From positions 744,001 through 808,000 of the forward strand of contig JABMLP010000014.1 of the NCBI GenBank assembly GCA_013176395.1: DNA of 64,000 bases, in the 5' to 3' direction. The position numbers and the translations under genes are program-made. This document shows, piece after piece, positions 9,994-21,210 of the stretch (positions are counted from its first letter, which is position 1; the number at the start of each line of letters is the position of its first letter). The notes under the pieces are model-generated. The model ran no database searches. It was not told the origin of the DNA and saw only the letters and a list, made by a program, of their open reading frames with translations. The DNA is from Venturia oleaginea (lineage: Eukaryota > Ascomycota > Dothideomycetes > Venturiales > Venturiaceae).

Positions 9994-10275
9994 TTACTTC
10001 TTCCTAAAGCATGTGCATTCGCATTTTGGACCAGTATAAAAGTAAATTCCCACCATTCTGAAATCTGCAGGTTTATCCTTGAAACCCGCACGGGCACAAG
10101 GAGTGAAGCAAGAAGCGTCAGAGCCGCAAGGGCTAACACCACCGTTGTGATCTTTGCAGCTGTCGTACGGAGCTGCAGCCTTCATGTTGCATCCGTTGAA
10201 GGTGGTTCTCAATGCTGCTAAGACGCGGGGGACGATGACGCAGGAGGCGAGAAGGAGGGTAGATGTAAACTTCAT
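9994..10275 (-). CDS. Small cysteine-rich secreted protein
   Basis: A 93-residue protein. Residues 1-20 form a good signal peptide (MKFTST, then a hydrophobic LLLASCVIV core and a VLA-A cleavage site). The mature 73 residues contain eight cysteines at positions 29, 40, 50, 56, 60, 85, 87 and 89, enough for four disulphides, and end CECTCFRKK. The start is the only in-frame ATG near the signal peptide. Small size, secretion signal and high cysteine content are the usual profile of fungal effector-like or antimicrobial-like secreted proteins. I recognise no specific family and the role is unknown. It stands alone between transposon relics. Confidence 0.7.
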   Translation of the reverse strand: MKFTSTLLLASCVIVPRVLAALRTTFNGCNMKAAAPYDSCKDHNGGVSPCGSDASCFTPCARAGFKDKPADFRMVGIYFYTGPKCECTCFRKK

Positions 10276-11005
10276 GGTTGATACTTGCTCTGGTCAATGA
10301 AGCCTGTGATGATGTTGGATGGACAATGTATACCTCGGGCTCTCAAATGCTAGATGAGGTATAAAATGGTGAATTCATAAAGGCGTCTCTTGGGTGGAGG
10401 TACCGGGAAGACTATATATTCCTGCTAACGCCGAGGTATCAACAGTTTGTACATTGCTACTACCCGTGCCCTCTTTTCCCATGTGCTCTCTTTGCGCATG
10501 TGACGAGGACAAATACCGCTTGAATTCGTGTCCACCATTGTGCTTCCAATTACCGTATAATCTGTGACTCTACGGAAATCAAACAGTCTAAGCCTCGGCT
10601 GCGCGAATCAATCCTTTCGGAAATGAAGTGATCTGCGGTCTCTCGATAACCTTAGGGCTTGTACGAGAAATCTTCAATTTTGTAGATTTGCTTGTAGATC
10701 TCGTAGGATATGTAGATGCAGGGGCGTGTGCGACAACAATTTACGCATTCTACGAGAAAAGACCGAAACATTTGGTCTACGAGGTCTACGAGGAGTATCA
10801 GCGCGGCTATTAAATACTAGCTAATTAGAAGGCTCTAGTTAAGTTCTTATCTTACTATGTAGAGTTGGTAGAGTACGTAGCTAACTTTAGCCGTGGACTC
10901 TACCAACGCGCGATCTAGAAGTTCGTCCCACTCCGTGCACGGCCCTAGTCAATGCACGATCGTCTGGGCTATACACATTTTTCAAACCACTATTTCTCCA
11001 TCAAT
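10276..11005. other. Region between the secreted protein gene and the pogo relic
   Basis: Promoter side of the secreted protein gene, then AT-rich DNA with repeated TGTAGAT and TCTACGAGG words at 10680-10800. The stretch 10860-10910 probably includes the left end of the pogo-like relic. No gene supported. Confidence 0.3.
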
Positions 11006-11347
11006 ATGGCTCCAATTGACGACGCCCTTGCTGCCCTGGAGTACCAGGAACATCCTAATTATGCTGAGACTGCCAGGCAGTTTTGTGTTGGATGTTCTCA
11101 GCTCTCAAGGAGACACCGTAGTGTCACTACCTCCAGGGAGGATGCCGCCGAAAATAAGAGATTATTGAGCAAACAACAAGAAAGAGACCTCGTCAAATAC
11201 ATCAATAAACTGTCTGAAAGAGGGCTTCCTCCTACCAATTCAATGGTACGAAATTTTGCTGCAGAGATTGCTCAAAACCCCGTCGGCCATAACGGGGTTT
11301 ATCGCTTTGTCAAAGCCCATTCTGCCACCCTGATGTCTGACTACTAA
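11006..11347 (+). pseudogene. pogo/Fot1-like transposase, N-terminal part only
   Basis: A 113-codon frame from the ATG at 11006. It encodes the N-terminal DNA-binding region typical of pogo/Fot1 transposases: a first HTH (residues 1-40, DDALAALEYQEHPNYAETAR), then the CENP-B-like second segment with QQERDLVKYINKLSERGLPP and MVRNFAAEIA. The stop TAA at 11345 comes just before the region that would lead to the DDE catalytic domain, and no DDE sequence follows. A full transposase would be around 500 residues or more, so this is a truncated relic. Confidence 0.75.
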
Positions 11348-11475
11348 GATGGCTTCGACTCAAGTAGGCGGAAGGCAGACAATATAACCCTAACGTGTTC
11401 CACCACCGAGCTGGTCAACCCACCGAGCTGGTCAAAAAGGCTTGGCACGACCAACTCATGTTACGACTCTTCAAT

Positions 11476-12006
11476 TTAATCGCTATCAACAATAGATTCT
11501 AAGTCCGTCGTGCTGCTATCTGATTCAGATGATATCTCGATATCTTTTTTACAAGTTCGCGCATTATGCCCAGTTGCGCCGCAGTTCCTACAGCGCCGTT
11601 GAGTTGGTCGGGCTATTTCTTGACCACCACTACCACGAGCCTTCTTTGATCCCTGAGGCGCGACAGACGCCTCGGCAGCTACCTGTGCTGCTACAATCCC
11701 ATACTCTATAGTACCACATTGCTGGATCCGCTTTCTTTTACGCGATTTTCGCTTCGTCATTACTGCCAATTGCTCTTCAAGCTCGTGGTTTCGTGCAACA
11801 AGCAGGGCGTTCTGGTGCAGCATCAATTCAGCGCCTTTAACAAGCTGTGAAAAGCCTGCCTGCGCAGTAACTGGTGACCGAGTAAAAGACTCGCTTACGA
11901 GCTTGAACCACGCGCCAATAATCTCTGGATCTTCCTGTAGTATTCTCTGCCTATCCTTTGCTCGATTGAAGGCTACCTTGAGCTCATCTGAGCGCGTTAC
12001 GAACAC
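11476..12006 (-). pseudogene. pogo/Fot1-like transposase, C-terminal part, inverted
   Basis: A 176-codon frame on the opposite strand to the N-terminal piece. It matches the C-terminal tail of Fot1-like transposases: a helical segment (FTRSPVTAQAGFSQLVKGAEL), a basic RKSRKRKRIQ block, and a CCHC zinc knuckle (C-x2-C-x4-H-x4-C in CRNCGATGHNARTC), followed by a D/E/S-rich end. The frame opens with a non-ATG codon at a junction with LINE sequence at about 12003. Between this piece and the N-terminal piece, at 11398-11436, a 16-bp word (CACCGAGCTGGTCAA) is directly repeated, which may belong to the transposon end. Confidence 0.7.
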
Positions 12007-14250
12007 TACAGCGGCTCCGAAAAGAAGCTAGAGAAGCTCAAAGCACGTACCATCGAGCAATCCGATCGGAAAGAAACACTCATTGGAAGGACTTCCTGGA
12101 CGACGCTAAGAATATCTGGAAGGCCGCTAAATATCCTGGCCCAGAGACTACATCCTCTTTTGCAAAGATTACAGAACTAGCGAAGCCAAACTCTGATGAC
12201 ACAACTGATAGTAAAGAAGAAATTGGGTCTATCCTGCTGCAAGCCTTCTTTCCCCCGGCGGCTGAGGTGATCGAGCCAGAACCAGCAGCAGAGCAGCGAG
12301 AACACAACTCCCATCACCAGCACTAACAAAACACGAAATCGAAGAAGCGATCATGGGCATGAAAGCACACAAAGCACCAGGCCTAGACGGTCTACCCGCG
12401 GTTGTATGGCAACAGCTCTGGCCAGTCCTCCAAGACGAGATAGCGAGATTGTTTCAAGCGTCTATGACACAAGGCATCCTCCCATCACAGTGGAAATGCA
12501 CGCGAATCCTACCACGTCGAAAGCCAGCAAAAGACGACTACACACAGCCAAACGCGTATCGACCAATCTCCTTACTAGCAACCCTAGGGAAAGCACTCGA
12601 GGCCGTAGTCGCCCCACGCATCTCCTACCTAGCTGGAAAACATGGCCTCCTGCCGGAGAATCATTTTGGGGCTCGGAAGCAACGCAGTACAGAACAAGCA
12701 CTGCTCATCCTCACCGACCGTATCAAACAGGCGCGAAGAATACGCCGAGTCCTTAGCCTGCTCAGCTTTGATGTCAAAGGAGCGTACAACGGGTTCAACA
12801 AAGAGGTACTCTTAGCCAGATTGCGAAGACGACGTATCCCAGAGGAGCTTGTTCGTTGGATTGAGAATTTCTGCTCAGGCAGGAGAGCAAGCATTGCAGT
12901 GAACGGGCAGAGCAGTGAAGAAGTGGATCTGCCCTCTCCAGGGCTGCCTCAAGGCTCACCTCTATCTCCAATACTCTACCTCTTCTTCAATGCTGACCTG
13001 GTAGAAAGAAAGATCAGTCGTCACCAAGGCGCAATTGCGTACGTGGACGACTAATCGGTATGGGTCACCGGGCCAAATGCGGAGGAAAATACCCGGGTGC
13101 TTCAAGAGACTGTGATACCAAAAGCTGAGCAGTGGGAACGCCGCAGTGGAGCTACATTTGAGCCCAAAAAGACAGCCTTCATTCACTTTACACCAAGCGC
13201 GGAAAGGCTGTCAATGACGCCAATTCAAATCGGAGGCTGCTTGGTGGTGCCAAGCTCCTCCGTCAAGCTCCTGGGTGTTATCCTCGACCAGAAATTGAAG
13301 TTCCATCTGCAGGCCTCCAGAGCAGCTACAAAGGGACACAATGCAGCAATCCGGCTAAAGAGACTGAATGGCCTCCGGGCCAAGCAGGCGCGACAGCTAT
13401 TTGAAGCAAAAGTGGCTTCAGTTGTTGACTACGCATCATCAGTCTGGGCGACAGCGCTGAACGCCAAAGATACACGCTTGCTTGAACGACACCAAAGATG
13501 GGGGGCCTAGCCATTGTTGGATGTTTCCGAACCACAGCGTTGGACATTGCGCAGTCTGAGGCATCAATTGGGACCTTCCACCAACGACAGACAGGGAAAT
13601 GGATAGGCCTGTGGGTCAAGCTAAATACATTACCAGAGCACCACCCATTGAGGTTCAGCATCAAGGCAGTACATCGATCATTCGAGCTTCGCTCGTCACT
13701 GGGCCTGTTAGCAGACAGGTTTGCAGGAATCAACACGTCTTAGATTGAGACTGTCACACCATTTGCAAAAGCACCATGGTTTGATGGGCCGTGTGTGATT
13801 ATCGAAGAACGTGATGAAGCTATAAAACCCACCGCAATACAAGGTAGAGATGAAGTCCACTGCTACACCGACGGCTCTGGTAGAAATGACATCCTGGGGA
13901 CAGGTATGATGTATATTCTACCAGACGAGAACCGGACCACACTTGAGCAGTACGCAACAACATAGCAAACGGCAATAGTTACGCGACAGAACTGAAGGCA
14001 ATCAGTACTGTTCTAAGCCAACTGGCAGTGCGGACAATGATGAGCCAAGGAGCGACGTCTCCTATCTGTTAGGAGGCCGCTCAACACTTACAGACAGAAG
14101 AGGAGAGATGGTCGATGGTCCAAAATGGACGCCAGATGTAGCAGCAGTACGAGCGACAATTGCGTTCGTAGATGCTACCAAACGATTCAGCCGAGAGACG
14201 GAGTAGTCTCTACCAAAACCAAAACCAAAACCAAAACCAACTCCGAGCAT
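12003..14250 (+). mobile_element. Decayed LINE (non-LTR retrotransposon), RT and RNase H remnants
   Basis: A degenerate ORF2 of the Tad1/I type found in filamentous fungi. The linker before the RT (about 12010-12300) needs at least two frame changes. The RT runs 12335-13510 with KAPGLDGLP, NAYRPISLLATLGK, HFGARKQRSTEQA, SFDVKGAYNG, GLPQGSPLSPILY and the active site YVDD. The codon after YVDD is a TAA at 13052-13054, after which the frame continues (SVWVTGPNAEEN). A later thumb/connection segment ends at 13510, and an RNase H remnant (HCYTDGSGRND) is at about 13858-13890. No endonuclease domain is present, so the copy is 5'-truncated. An ACCAAA repeat at 14212-14241 lies near its 3' end. Confidence 0.8.
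12335..13510 (+). pseudogene. LINE reverse transcriptase pseudogene
   Basis: Reverse transcriptase domain of the LINE above, in one frame with a single TAA directly after the catalytic YVDD box. The usual residue there is an aromatic or small residue before S, so a single base change is enough to explain the stop. The fingers, palm and thumb motifs are otherwise well preserved. The enzyme would have reverse transcribed the LINE RNA at the nicked target. It cannot act in this copy. Confidence 0.8.
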
Positions 14251-15420
14251 GTGGACTCACTCATCAAGATAGTACCTATGCAAGCAGCAATCCTAGATCC
14301 GATACTCCCTTTTTACTAACCGCCAATATTTGATCCCATCAGTCTATTGGCCCACGGTAAATTGCGCCTTTCGTTTTTGTTGTTGTTACTGGAGTTCTGG
14401 TCAATTTGATAATTCAGTATGTTGAAAAGATGCTATACAAAAATAAATGTTTGAGCTTGGAATGAAGGGAGAGTTGATAGTTGGAAACAATGTATGATAG
14501 ACATTCGGTAGTGTCCCCCTGGAGCCATAATGGCCCGGCGGGTGTATTGAATCCATCCATTGTACATAGTACTCTTAGATTCTCAGGTGATTCCGAGGTT
14601 GCAGACGAGGCCACGGATGCACGGTCTGATGCCTTATTTGGAGAACTCTCGGCGAGGAGTACGCAGAGCTCGGTCTCCTACACGGCCTGGAAAAGCAATA
14701 GATCGAGGATCACATGAAGATGGCTCATCTTGTTGGAAATTCAGCCGCAGCGGTCCATACCTCGGAGAACAGTTCGGTGTGCAAAGTTTCTGGCGTCAAG
14801 AGAAAAGAGGCTGTCCTTGATCGAGAACCAGAAGAAGCTCCTCGCATGGGCCCTGCGCCGAAGAAAGTCTGGCAACTGCCTACTATCGGAAAACCTGACA
14901 GAGGGAACAATTATATCGAGCTGAAGGTAGTCTTTGGTTCGGAGATAGAGATATGACTAGGTTTTGAGAAAGCAACGAACCATACTATGCTGAGATATTC
15001 AGAATCACATGTAAACTTGGATTCTAATCACATGTCAAATCTACAAAATTGACCCTAACTTTTGCCTGAAGCGTAATCTTTGGACTGTAGGCGCGCTCAG
15101 CAACTGAGAATCTTCCTACCCGTATGCCTGGCTTGCAAGGTAGCGACGAAACCGATGCTTCTGTCACAGGCTATGGCCTAGATTGTGGTTCTCGGCTATG
15201 CCCTCAACCTTTGGAAACTTTTGGAAGATTCCACAGCCCCACCACCACTGATTATAAAAGCATGTATTCTAGTCTTCCTCTCTTTTCTTCAAGTTTGTAA
15301 TACTCGTCAATCAGGATAGTCAATTGAAAAACATATCGACCACGCCTCTCACAGCTTCAAACACCTCGGGTACACCTTCTTTTCGAAAATCATTCTCGTG
15401 AAAATAGAGGCTATAGAGCG
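14251..15420. other. Unassigned region
   Basis: No gene I can support. Several overlapping ORFs of 60-86 codons occur on the plus strand at 14481-14956. The longest ATG-started one (14714-14956) is rich in K, E and P and could be an exon, but I find no partner exons and no family. Confidence 0.25.
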
Positions 15421-15595
15421 TATACATAGCTGCGGGCTAGGGTGTTTTTAAGCCGTAAACAATTCTGAAACGGTAGAATAACCGCAACTTCACGGTTGCA
15501 CAAAAATACAACCGTAAGTTTACTATTAACCTACTGTTTCAGCTAAAGTCTTAAAAGTTTACGGTTAAGAACACCTTTACCCCGCGGCTATATAC
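15421..15595. repeat. Foldback (MITE-like) element, ~175 bp
   Basis: The left end (TATACATAGCTGCGGG, continuing to GCCGTAAAC by about 15460) is the imperfect inverse of the right end (GTTTACGGTT to CCCGCGGCTATATA, about 15557-15595). The inner parts also pair: GAAACGGTAG on the left against CTACTGTTTC on the right, and CACGGTTG against CAACCGTAAG. The whole unit could fold into one long hairpin, and TA flanks both ends, as left by Tc1/mariner-type transposases. It has no coding capacity, so it would depend on a transposase from elsewhere. Confidence 0.6.
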
Positions 15596-15776
15596 TTCAA
15601 CGCGTCGATCCATAAACAAGCTTGGCTTAATTTATTTCAGTCGCGTCCTCCACAAACATTGAGATCTTTCTTCCGCCTTCTTTCTTTCTCGTCGCGTTCT
15701 TGCATTTCTGCGACGTCTCTTAAGAGGCTTTTTGGTTCTTGTGCCAGGTGAACTTCTTCCATCAGGTCCGAAACAG

Positions 15777-18115
15777 ATGGGCACGTTTCGACTTACTACT
15801 ATGATGATGACGACAAGCCGAACCCAGAATCCGAAGGGAAATACGAAGGCGAATCCGAAGGCGAATCCGCTCGTGCTGATGGCGAGGATAAAAGCGACCT
15901 GGCAGACGTGATATCCGACTCTGAATACGATTACGAAAGCGATGATGACTTAAGATAATAGACTTATACGACTGCCGAGTGGAGGATAATTACACAGCGG
16001 CCCGTATACCTTCTCCGTACTAGGATTATGACCAAGCAAAGCTTTGTAGAGGCATTAGGCGGACATCTCTCCTTTTACACCCATCGCTTTTCTTCTGCTC
16101 ACCTGAGCCTGCCACAGCTGATGAAGAAATGGCGAACAAATATGATCCAAGACCATGCACATTTCCGGGAAAAGTACATATACATATTCGACCATTCTGT
16201 TCCCGCCGACAACATTGTTGACAATCTGCAGGATCCAGATAAATCTATACTTCAATTGCTTCACGACACAAGCTTGAACAATGGATTTGGTGCTAGGAAT
16301 GCACTTGCCTTTATGGCGTCTTTTATCAGCGAAAATGATTCAGAATCCGTAAACTGGAGACACAGGTACGTTGGAATACGGCAGTCGCTCGTATAGCTTA
16401 CAATCATTGTCCAGGAGTTCGCTTCGCTAAAACATCCAACTACAGGATAGGACCTATCGTGTCAGCCTGGGCTCTTTGAGGGTCCTGCAGAAACTGCTTC
16501 TGTGGTTTCAAGAGAAATTGTCGCGCTGTGACCACCAACAGTCTTTCTATACCTGGGCTACCTCCGTGCTTGATCATCAACTGTCAGCACGTGTCCGATT
16601 TGCACCCGAAGACTGCTCCATGTTACTCAGATTTATCAAGGCCCATGATCAGAATTGGGCATTGACAGTGTGGGTTTTGCAGGTCGATCTTGACTATGAG
16701 AGACAACGCTGATGATCAAAGGTTACTACCAAGACTATCAACCAGTAAGGACAACGGCTTCCTTTTCCCATTGCTGGAACGTCTTCATCGAAATCGGTTT
16801 GAACCTGTTGCCAGTACGATTGTGGTAGATTATTATCGCCATTTCATGCTTGAGCATACATCAGACGCCCTCCAACCACCACACGCGTACGAATCCGAAA
16901 AAAGTGGTGCCATGCGCTTATTTTTCACCTTTTTGCAGAACGCGCTTGACCTCGGACTTTTTGAAGAAGCCGATGATGTCCTCAACAAAAGTGCTGACGC
17001 TGTTGTCGACACATCAGTGGCCAATCGAGAATTTCTCCCATTAGCGGAGGTCATAAGTGGCTGGACGGCAATACTGAGCAAATGGGAAAGGTGTACATCA
17101 CGGCTCACTGGAAAAAATGTCTTGACTGCTATACTGCAACGAGCAGTCAGTGACTACCTGATAGGGGAACCAAAATTGCCCCTCATTTGGGCACGCAAAG
17201 GACAAGGCTGTACATGTGAGGATTGCAGGGCGGTTGTACGCTTTCTGTCCGATAAATTCAACCAATGCGGGCGCGTCACTGTCACTATGGAAAGGATGCA
17301 AAACCACGTCTATCCTAGTGGTATCGACAGTGTACACTTCACGATGAAGCTTGACACACGCCCATCTAAGTTCAATTCCTCAACCTTCGTCAAACCTACC
17401 AAGACGAATTTCGAGTACGACCAAAGCGTGCATTCTTGGAAAGAAACATATGAAGACATGCGCATGGCTTGGAAGTCTCTTCAGACGCCTTACATAGAGA
17501 GATTACTTAGTAGTAAGTACCAGGAACTGGCATGTCTATTACCCCTGCGTGTGTATTGAGGAAAGCACCACTGGAAGCTTGCTCTGGATGGTCTGCCGAC
17601 TGGAAATCGGCTGCTCCGAAATGGTGTGTTGAAAAGAAAGGATCCATTGCTGGATTTCTTGCTCGAGCTCGGCCCCGCGAGAAGTCTGGCGAGTCCACGT
17701 AAGTCAAAGAGGAAGAAGGATGAGTGGTCTTATATCGATAACAACCATATTTCAGATGCAAAGTCGGTTAGATATCGGGCTTCCAAAGGACGATGCTCTT
17801 CAGAATACGAGCTCCAGGTAAGCTTTTTTAAAATAAGAACAATATCTCTAAAAGCAGATTGTTACGCGCTCAGTTGTTTTCTTTTTTGAAGCTACTTCTG
17901 CAGTCCCGGGCTTCCAGTCCTCCAAAGAGCAATTAAACGACAAACCCAACAGACTCAGGACGACCTACACATACCAATGGACCTCACACTTCCGCTCAGT
18001 TTCAGGACCAACCCGGCACCGAAGAAAAAGCCTGCGTCGCAACTTACACTCCTTATCGAAATTCGCCACAACATGTTTCTCTTTACTTACAATGCCCATG
18101 ATGCGCCACGCATAG
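15777..18115 (+). CDS. Multi-exon gene of unclear function (possible C-terminal part of a large fungal protein)
   Basis: Exons that splice in phase: one ending at 16365 (frame open from the ATG at 16028), 16451-16669, 16722 to about 17510, about 17561-17699, about 17756-17818, and a last one from about 17863 to TAG at 18115. Introns are 50-90 nt with GT..AG ends. The predicted protein has a helical central part, a cysteine cluster (CTCEDC) near the end of exon 3, a WKETYEDM segment and a K/R-rich tail. The cysteine pair followed by this segment resembles the C-terminal part of large fungal proteins that also carry a 2-oxoglutarate/Fe(II) oxygenase domain, but no oxygenase domain is visible here. 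An acidic D/E/S stretch at 15790-15955 ends in TAA TAG before the first exon, so the 5' end is unresolved. It may be a decayed fragment. Confidence 0.4.
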
Positions 18116-18563
18116 ATGCCGGCAAGGATTTCCTCCACTGCATACTCCAACAAAGATACCTCGAGCGATGGTCCGAAACACTGTGCCAAGTACACTCATC
18201 AAACTAATGTTTAAATATTGGCTATGCGCAGGGAATGTGGGTTGCAGACTTACAGCAAGAATCAAAATAGCGCTCAGCGAAGCCATGGTCGGGCCTCCTA
18301 TTTTGAAATCCCGGCGGCGGGTCCTGAATATACACTGGCCTTTTATACTAGGAACAGATTATTTAGACCGCCTTCTCCACGATCTCAGAGTAGTATATTA
18401 ATATAATGTTTACCAAGAAGAGCACCTGGCAGCGAAAGTCTAGATTAAAAAAAATCGTGAGTAATTGGAAATCTACCTCGTAGCCTTCTTCTCGAAAGTT
18501 CTCAATGTCCACGAGATAAACTACGAGATCCACGATAAATAAATACTCGCAGTAATCCAAGGT

Positions 18564-20486
18564 TTGAAGCTTTGGAGAGCAGAACTCCAAGGGCTTCAAT
18601 CTACACCATTTACAGCCATTACAGACCACCGAGCCCTCGAATTCTTCCCTACCAAACGATCCCTCAACCCCCGCCAGATGCGGTGGTCCGAGGAGATGGC
18701 CGGCTACCACTTTAAAATCGAATACCGCCCAGGGAAAGAAAACATAGTTGCCGACGCACTATCAAGAAAAGCCGAAGACATTGCTACCTCTAAAGACCTC
18801 GCTGATCAGAGCCGCTTTAAGCAATTGATCACGCCGACACAACTCAATGTAGAGCTCCTACCAATGGACATCTCACCAGACCAACTCTCAGTAATTGAGA
18901 AGCTTCTCGATCTGAACAGGACGTCCGAGTTCCTACGACACCTTCGCGAGAAAGCCTCCCCAGCCGGAACGGACCCAAAGAACAATTGGACGATTAACGA
19001 CCAAGGCCTCCTTCTATTCCAAGGACGACTGGTGGTCCCAGACGAAGGGATCATTAAGACAGAACTAATACGAGAAATTCACGACTCCCTGACAACTGTC
19101 CATCCCGGACGGAACAAGACTAGAAAGATCGTCTCCCGCCAATTCTACTGGCCGAAAATGAACGCCGATATCGATATCTACGTTAACGCCTGCCAGACCT
19201 GCCGACGAAGCTCAGTCCCACGAGATAAAACCCCTGGACTACTAAAGCCACTACCCGTCCCATCACGAGTATGGGAAGATATTACGATCGACTTTTGTGC
19301 CTTTCCAGAAAGTAAGTCAGGAAAGGACAACGTTATGGTAGTCTGCGACAAGTTCGGGAAACGGCCCATCTCGATCCCAACTTCCAAAGAAATCACCGGA
19401 AAACACGCAGCCTGGCTATTCTTCAAATACATCTGGAGATAGGTCGGAACCCCCCGCTCTATTACTTCAGACCGAGGCCCACAGTTTATTTCAGATTTGG
19501 ATACCGAACTATCAAGGCTTCTCCGCCTAAAGAAGAAGCTCAGTACCGCCCACCACGCCCAGACAGACGGACAGACAGAAATCGCCAATCAGATTCTACA
19601 GCAGCGCTTACGACCTTTTATTAACTATTTCCAAGACGACTGGCCCCAGCTGCTACCAGCTATGGATTTTGCGGCTGCAACGCTCCCACACGAGACAACT
19701 AGACTCGCTCCAATTGAAATCGAGATGGGATTAATCCCTCGAATGCACTTTGATTGGAAAAATCGGAGTACTACTTTCGACTCCTCCCGAGAAAAATTCA
19801 ACAAACAGGACGCACAGCACTGGGCCAAACAGATACACGAGGCCTACACCGTAGCACGACGGAATATCGAAAAAGCCCAGACTGCACAGTCGAAACAGGC
19901 TAACAAGAAGAGACGACAAGAAGACTCCTGAGTCAATGATCAAGTCTACCTACTGAATAGAGCCTGGCGAACAGACCGCCCCTCCGATGAGCTCGACTTT
20001 CCCGTATGCGGCCCGTACAAAATTATCGAAAAAGTCTTCAGCAGCTGGAAGTTGGAACTTCCCCCTACCTTCAAAATGCACCCTGTTTTCCACTCCGACC
20101 GCCTAAGGAAAGTACCAGAATCGAGCCTCCCAGGACAGCTGAACGCAAACGACCCCGCCGATTCCTACCTTATCGACGGAACCGTCGAATGGGAAGTCTC
20201 TAAGATACTCTCCAGTAGAATCCACCAGGGTAAGCTTCAATACCAAGTTGACTGGCTAGGCTGGGACCCAGACCAAACATGGTACCCCGCCTCCAACTTC
20301 AAGAACTCCGCCCTCTTACTCAAACAGTACTGGAAAGAGAACCCAACTAAGCCTGGCCCACCTAAGAGACTCCAATCTTGGCTGAATGCGAACGAAAAAG
20401 ACGAAAAGCACGTGATACACAAAGACGACGAACTTGCTTCTACACCAAATACGGCAATCTCTCGCCGAGAATTCAGCAGGAAATGA
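18564..20486 (+). pseudogene. Ty3 RNase H-integrase-chromodomain remnant
   Basis: The order is RNase H tail (ITDHRALEFF, FKIEYRPGKENIVADALSRK), the integrase zinc domain (H-x-H spaced to CQTCRR, with RQFYWPKM between), the DDE core (ITIDFCAFPES, ITSDRGPQF, HHAQTDGQTEIANQ), the post-integrase GPY-type module (CGPYKIIEKV, LPPTFKMHPVFHSDRL) and a C-terminal chromodomain (VEWEVSKILSSRIHQGKLQY to DQTWYPASNF) at about 20185-20300. The chromodomain places it among chromoviruses, whose integrase is thought to be steered to heterochromatin. In-frame stops TAG at 19440 and TGA at 19929 disable it. The integrase catalytic residues are otherwise kept. Confidence 0.85.
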
Positions 20487-21010
20487 TCCCCCACTACCCT
20501 CGATCACCCTAGCCAATAAAAATGACCAAAAAGGAACTGGAAATCACGAATGCATCCAGACGACTATACACCTCGGCAAACAGTCTCAACATTCATGAAA
20601 ACACCCTGGAAAGAAGCTAAGACTGGCATCGCCCCATTTAGCTGCGAAAGCGACAACTGGGCCGCGGCCAACGCCACATGATAATCTACAACGTCGATCC
20701 ACCAAGAGCATGGAAATTCAAACCGGCCAGTAGTCAAGATCTACACTGGATTCAGAGATTCACTGTATACTAGGACCAGAGTGGAAGGGACATCTGCACC
20801 AAATTTGCGCTGGAAAAAACTTGAAGAGATAGCACACATGGGGGAAACTCCCCTTTCAAGGAGAAAAAGACGCAAGAGTAAAAGATTGCGTGCTATTGCT
20901 TAACTGATTGATTTTCTACTCTGCTATCAACGAAGGAAATTTGGAGGATTGCGACCGATCTTTGGGAAAAAATTTGATCTTACCTTCCCTTTCTAGGGAG
21001 GGGGGAGTGG

Positions 21011-21210
21011 TGTGACGGCTTGCTAGCCTACTGGAACAACCACAGTGTCCAAGCACCTAACAAGGCGCCACAGTACACGGGCCACAGCAAGACCTATAAG
21101 TAGGCCTTGCCCCCAGCCCCCATTTACATAGCTACCTGTAGTTCAATATCACATTTAGTCCATATCTGATTGCTGCTCACGCCTTTCATTAGTTACTACT
21201 AGCCGTGACA
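21011..21210 (+). repeat. 3' LTR of the truncated Ty3 element, 200 bp
   Basis: Starts TGTGACGG right after a purine tract (AGGGAGGGGGGAGTGG, about 20995-21010) and ends CCGTGACA, giving TG..CA ends and near-perfect 8-bp inverted termini. A TATAAG box is at about 21096. No target duplication can be tested because the 5' end of the element is lost. Confidence 0.75.

Larger units (their letters stand above)
18461..21210 (+). mobile_element. 5'-truncated Ty3-type chromovirus with 3' LTR
   Basis: Only the 3' half remains. From 18461 the frame shows the end of RNase H (VAFFSK, INYEIHDK, then the ITDHRALEFF and VADALSR motifs), then integrase, then a chromodomain, then a polypurine tract and a 200-bp LTR. 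All coding parts stay in one frame, interrupted only by point stops at about 18538 (TAA), 19440 (TAG) and 19929 (TGA). The last two are explained by single C-to-T changes (CAG to TAG, CGA to TGA), the pattern left by RIP in fungal genomes. The 5' LTR, gag, protease and most of the RT are absent. Confidence 0.85.
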
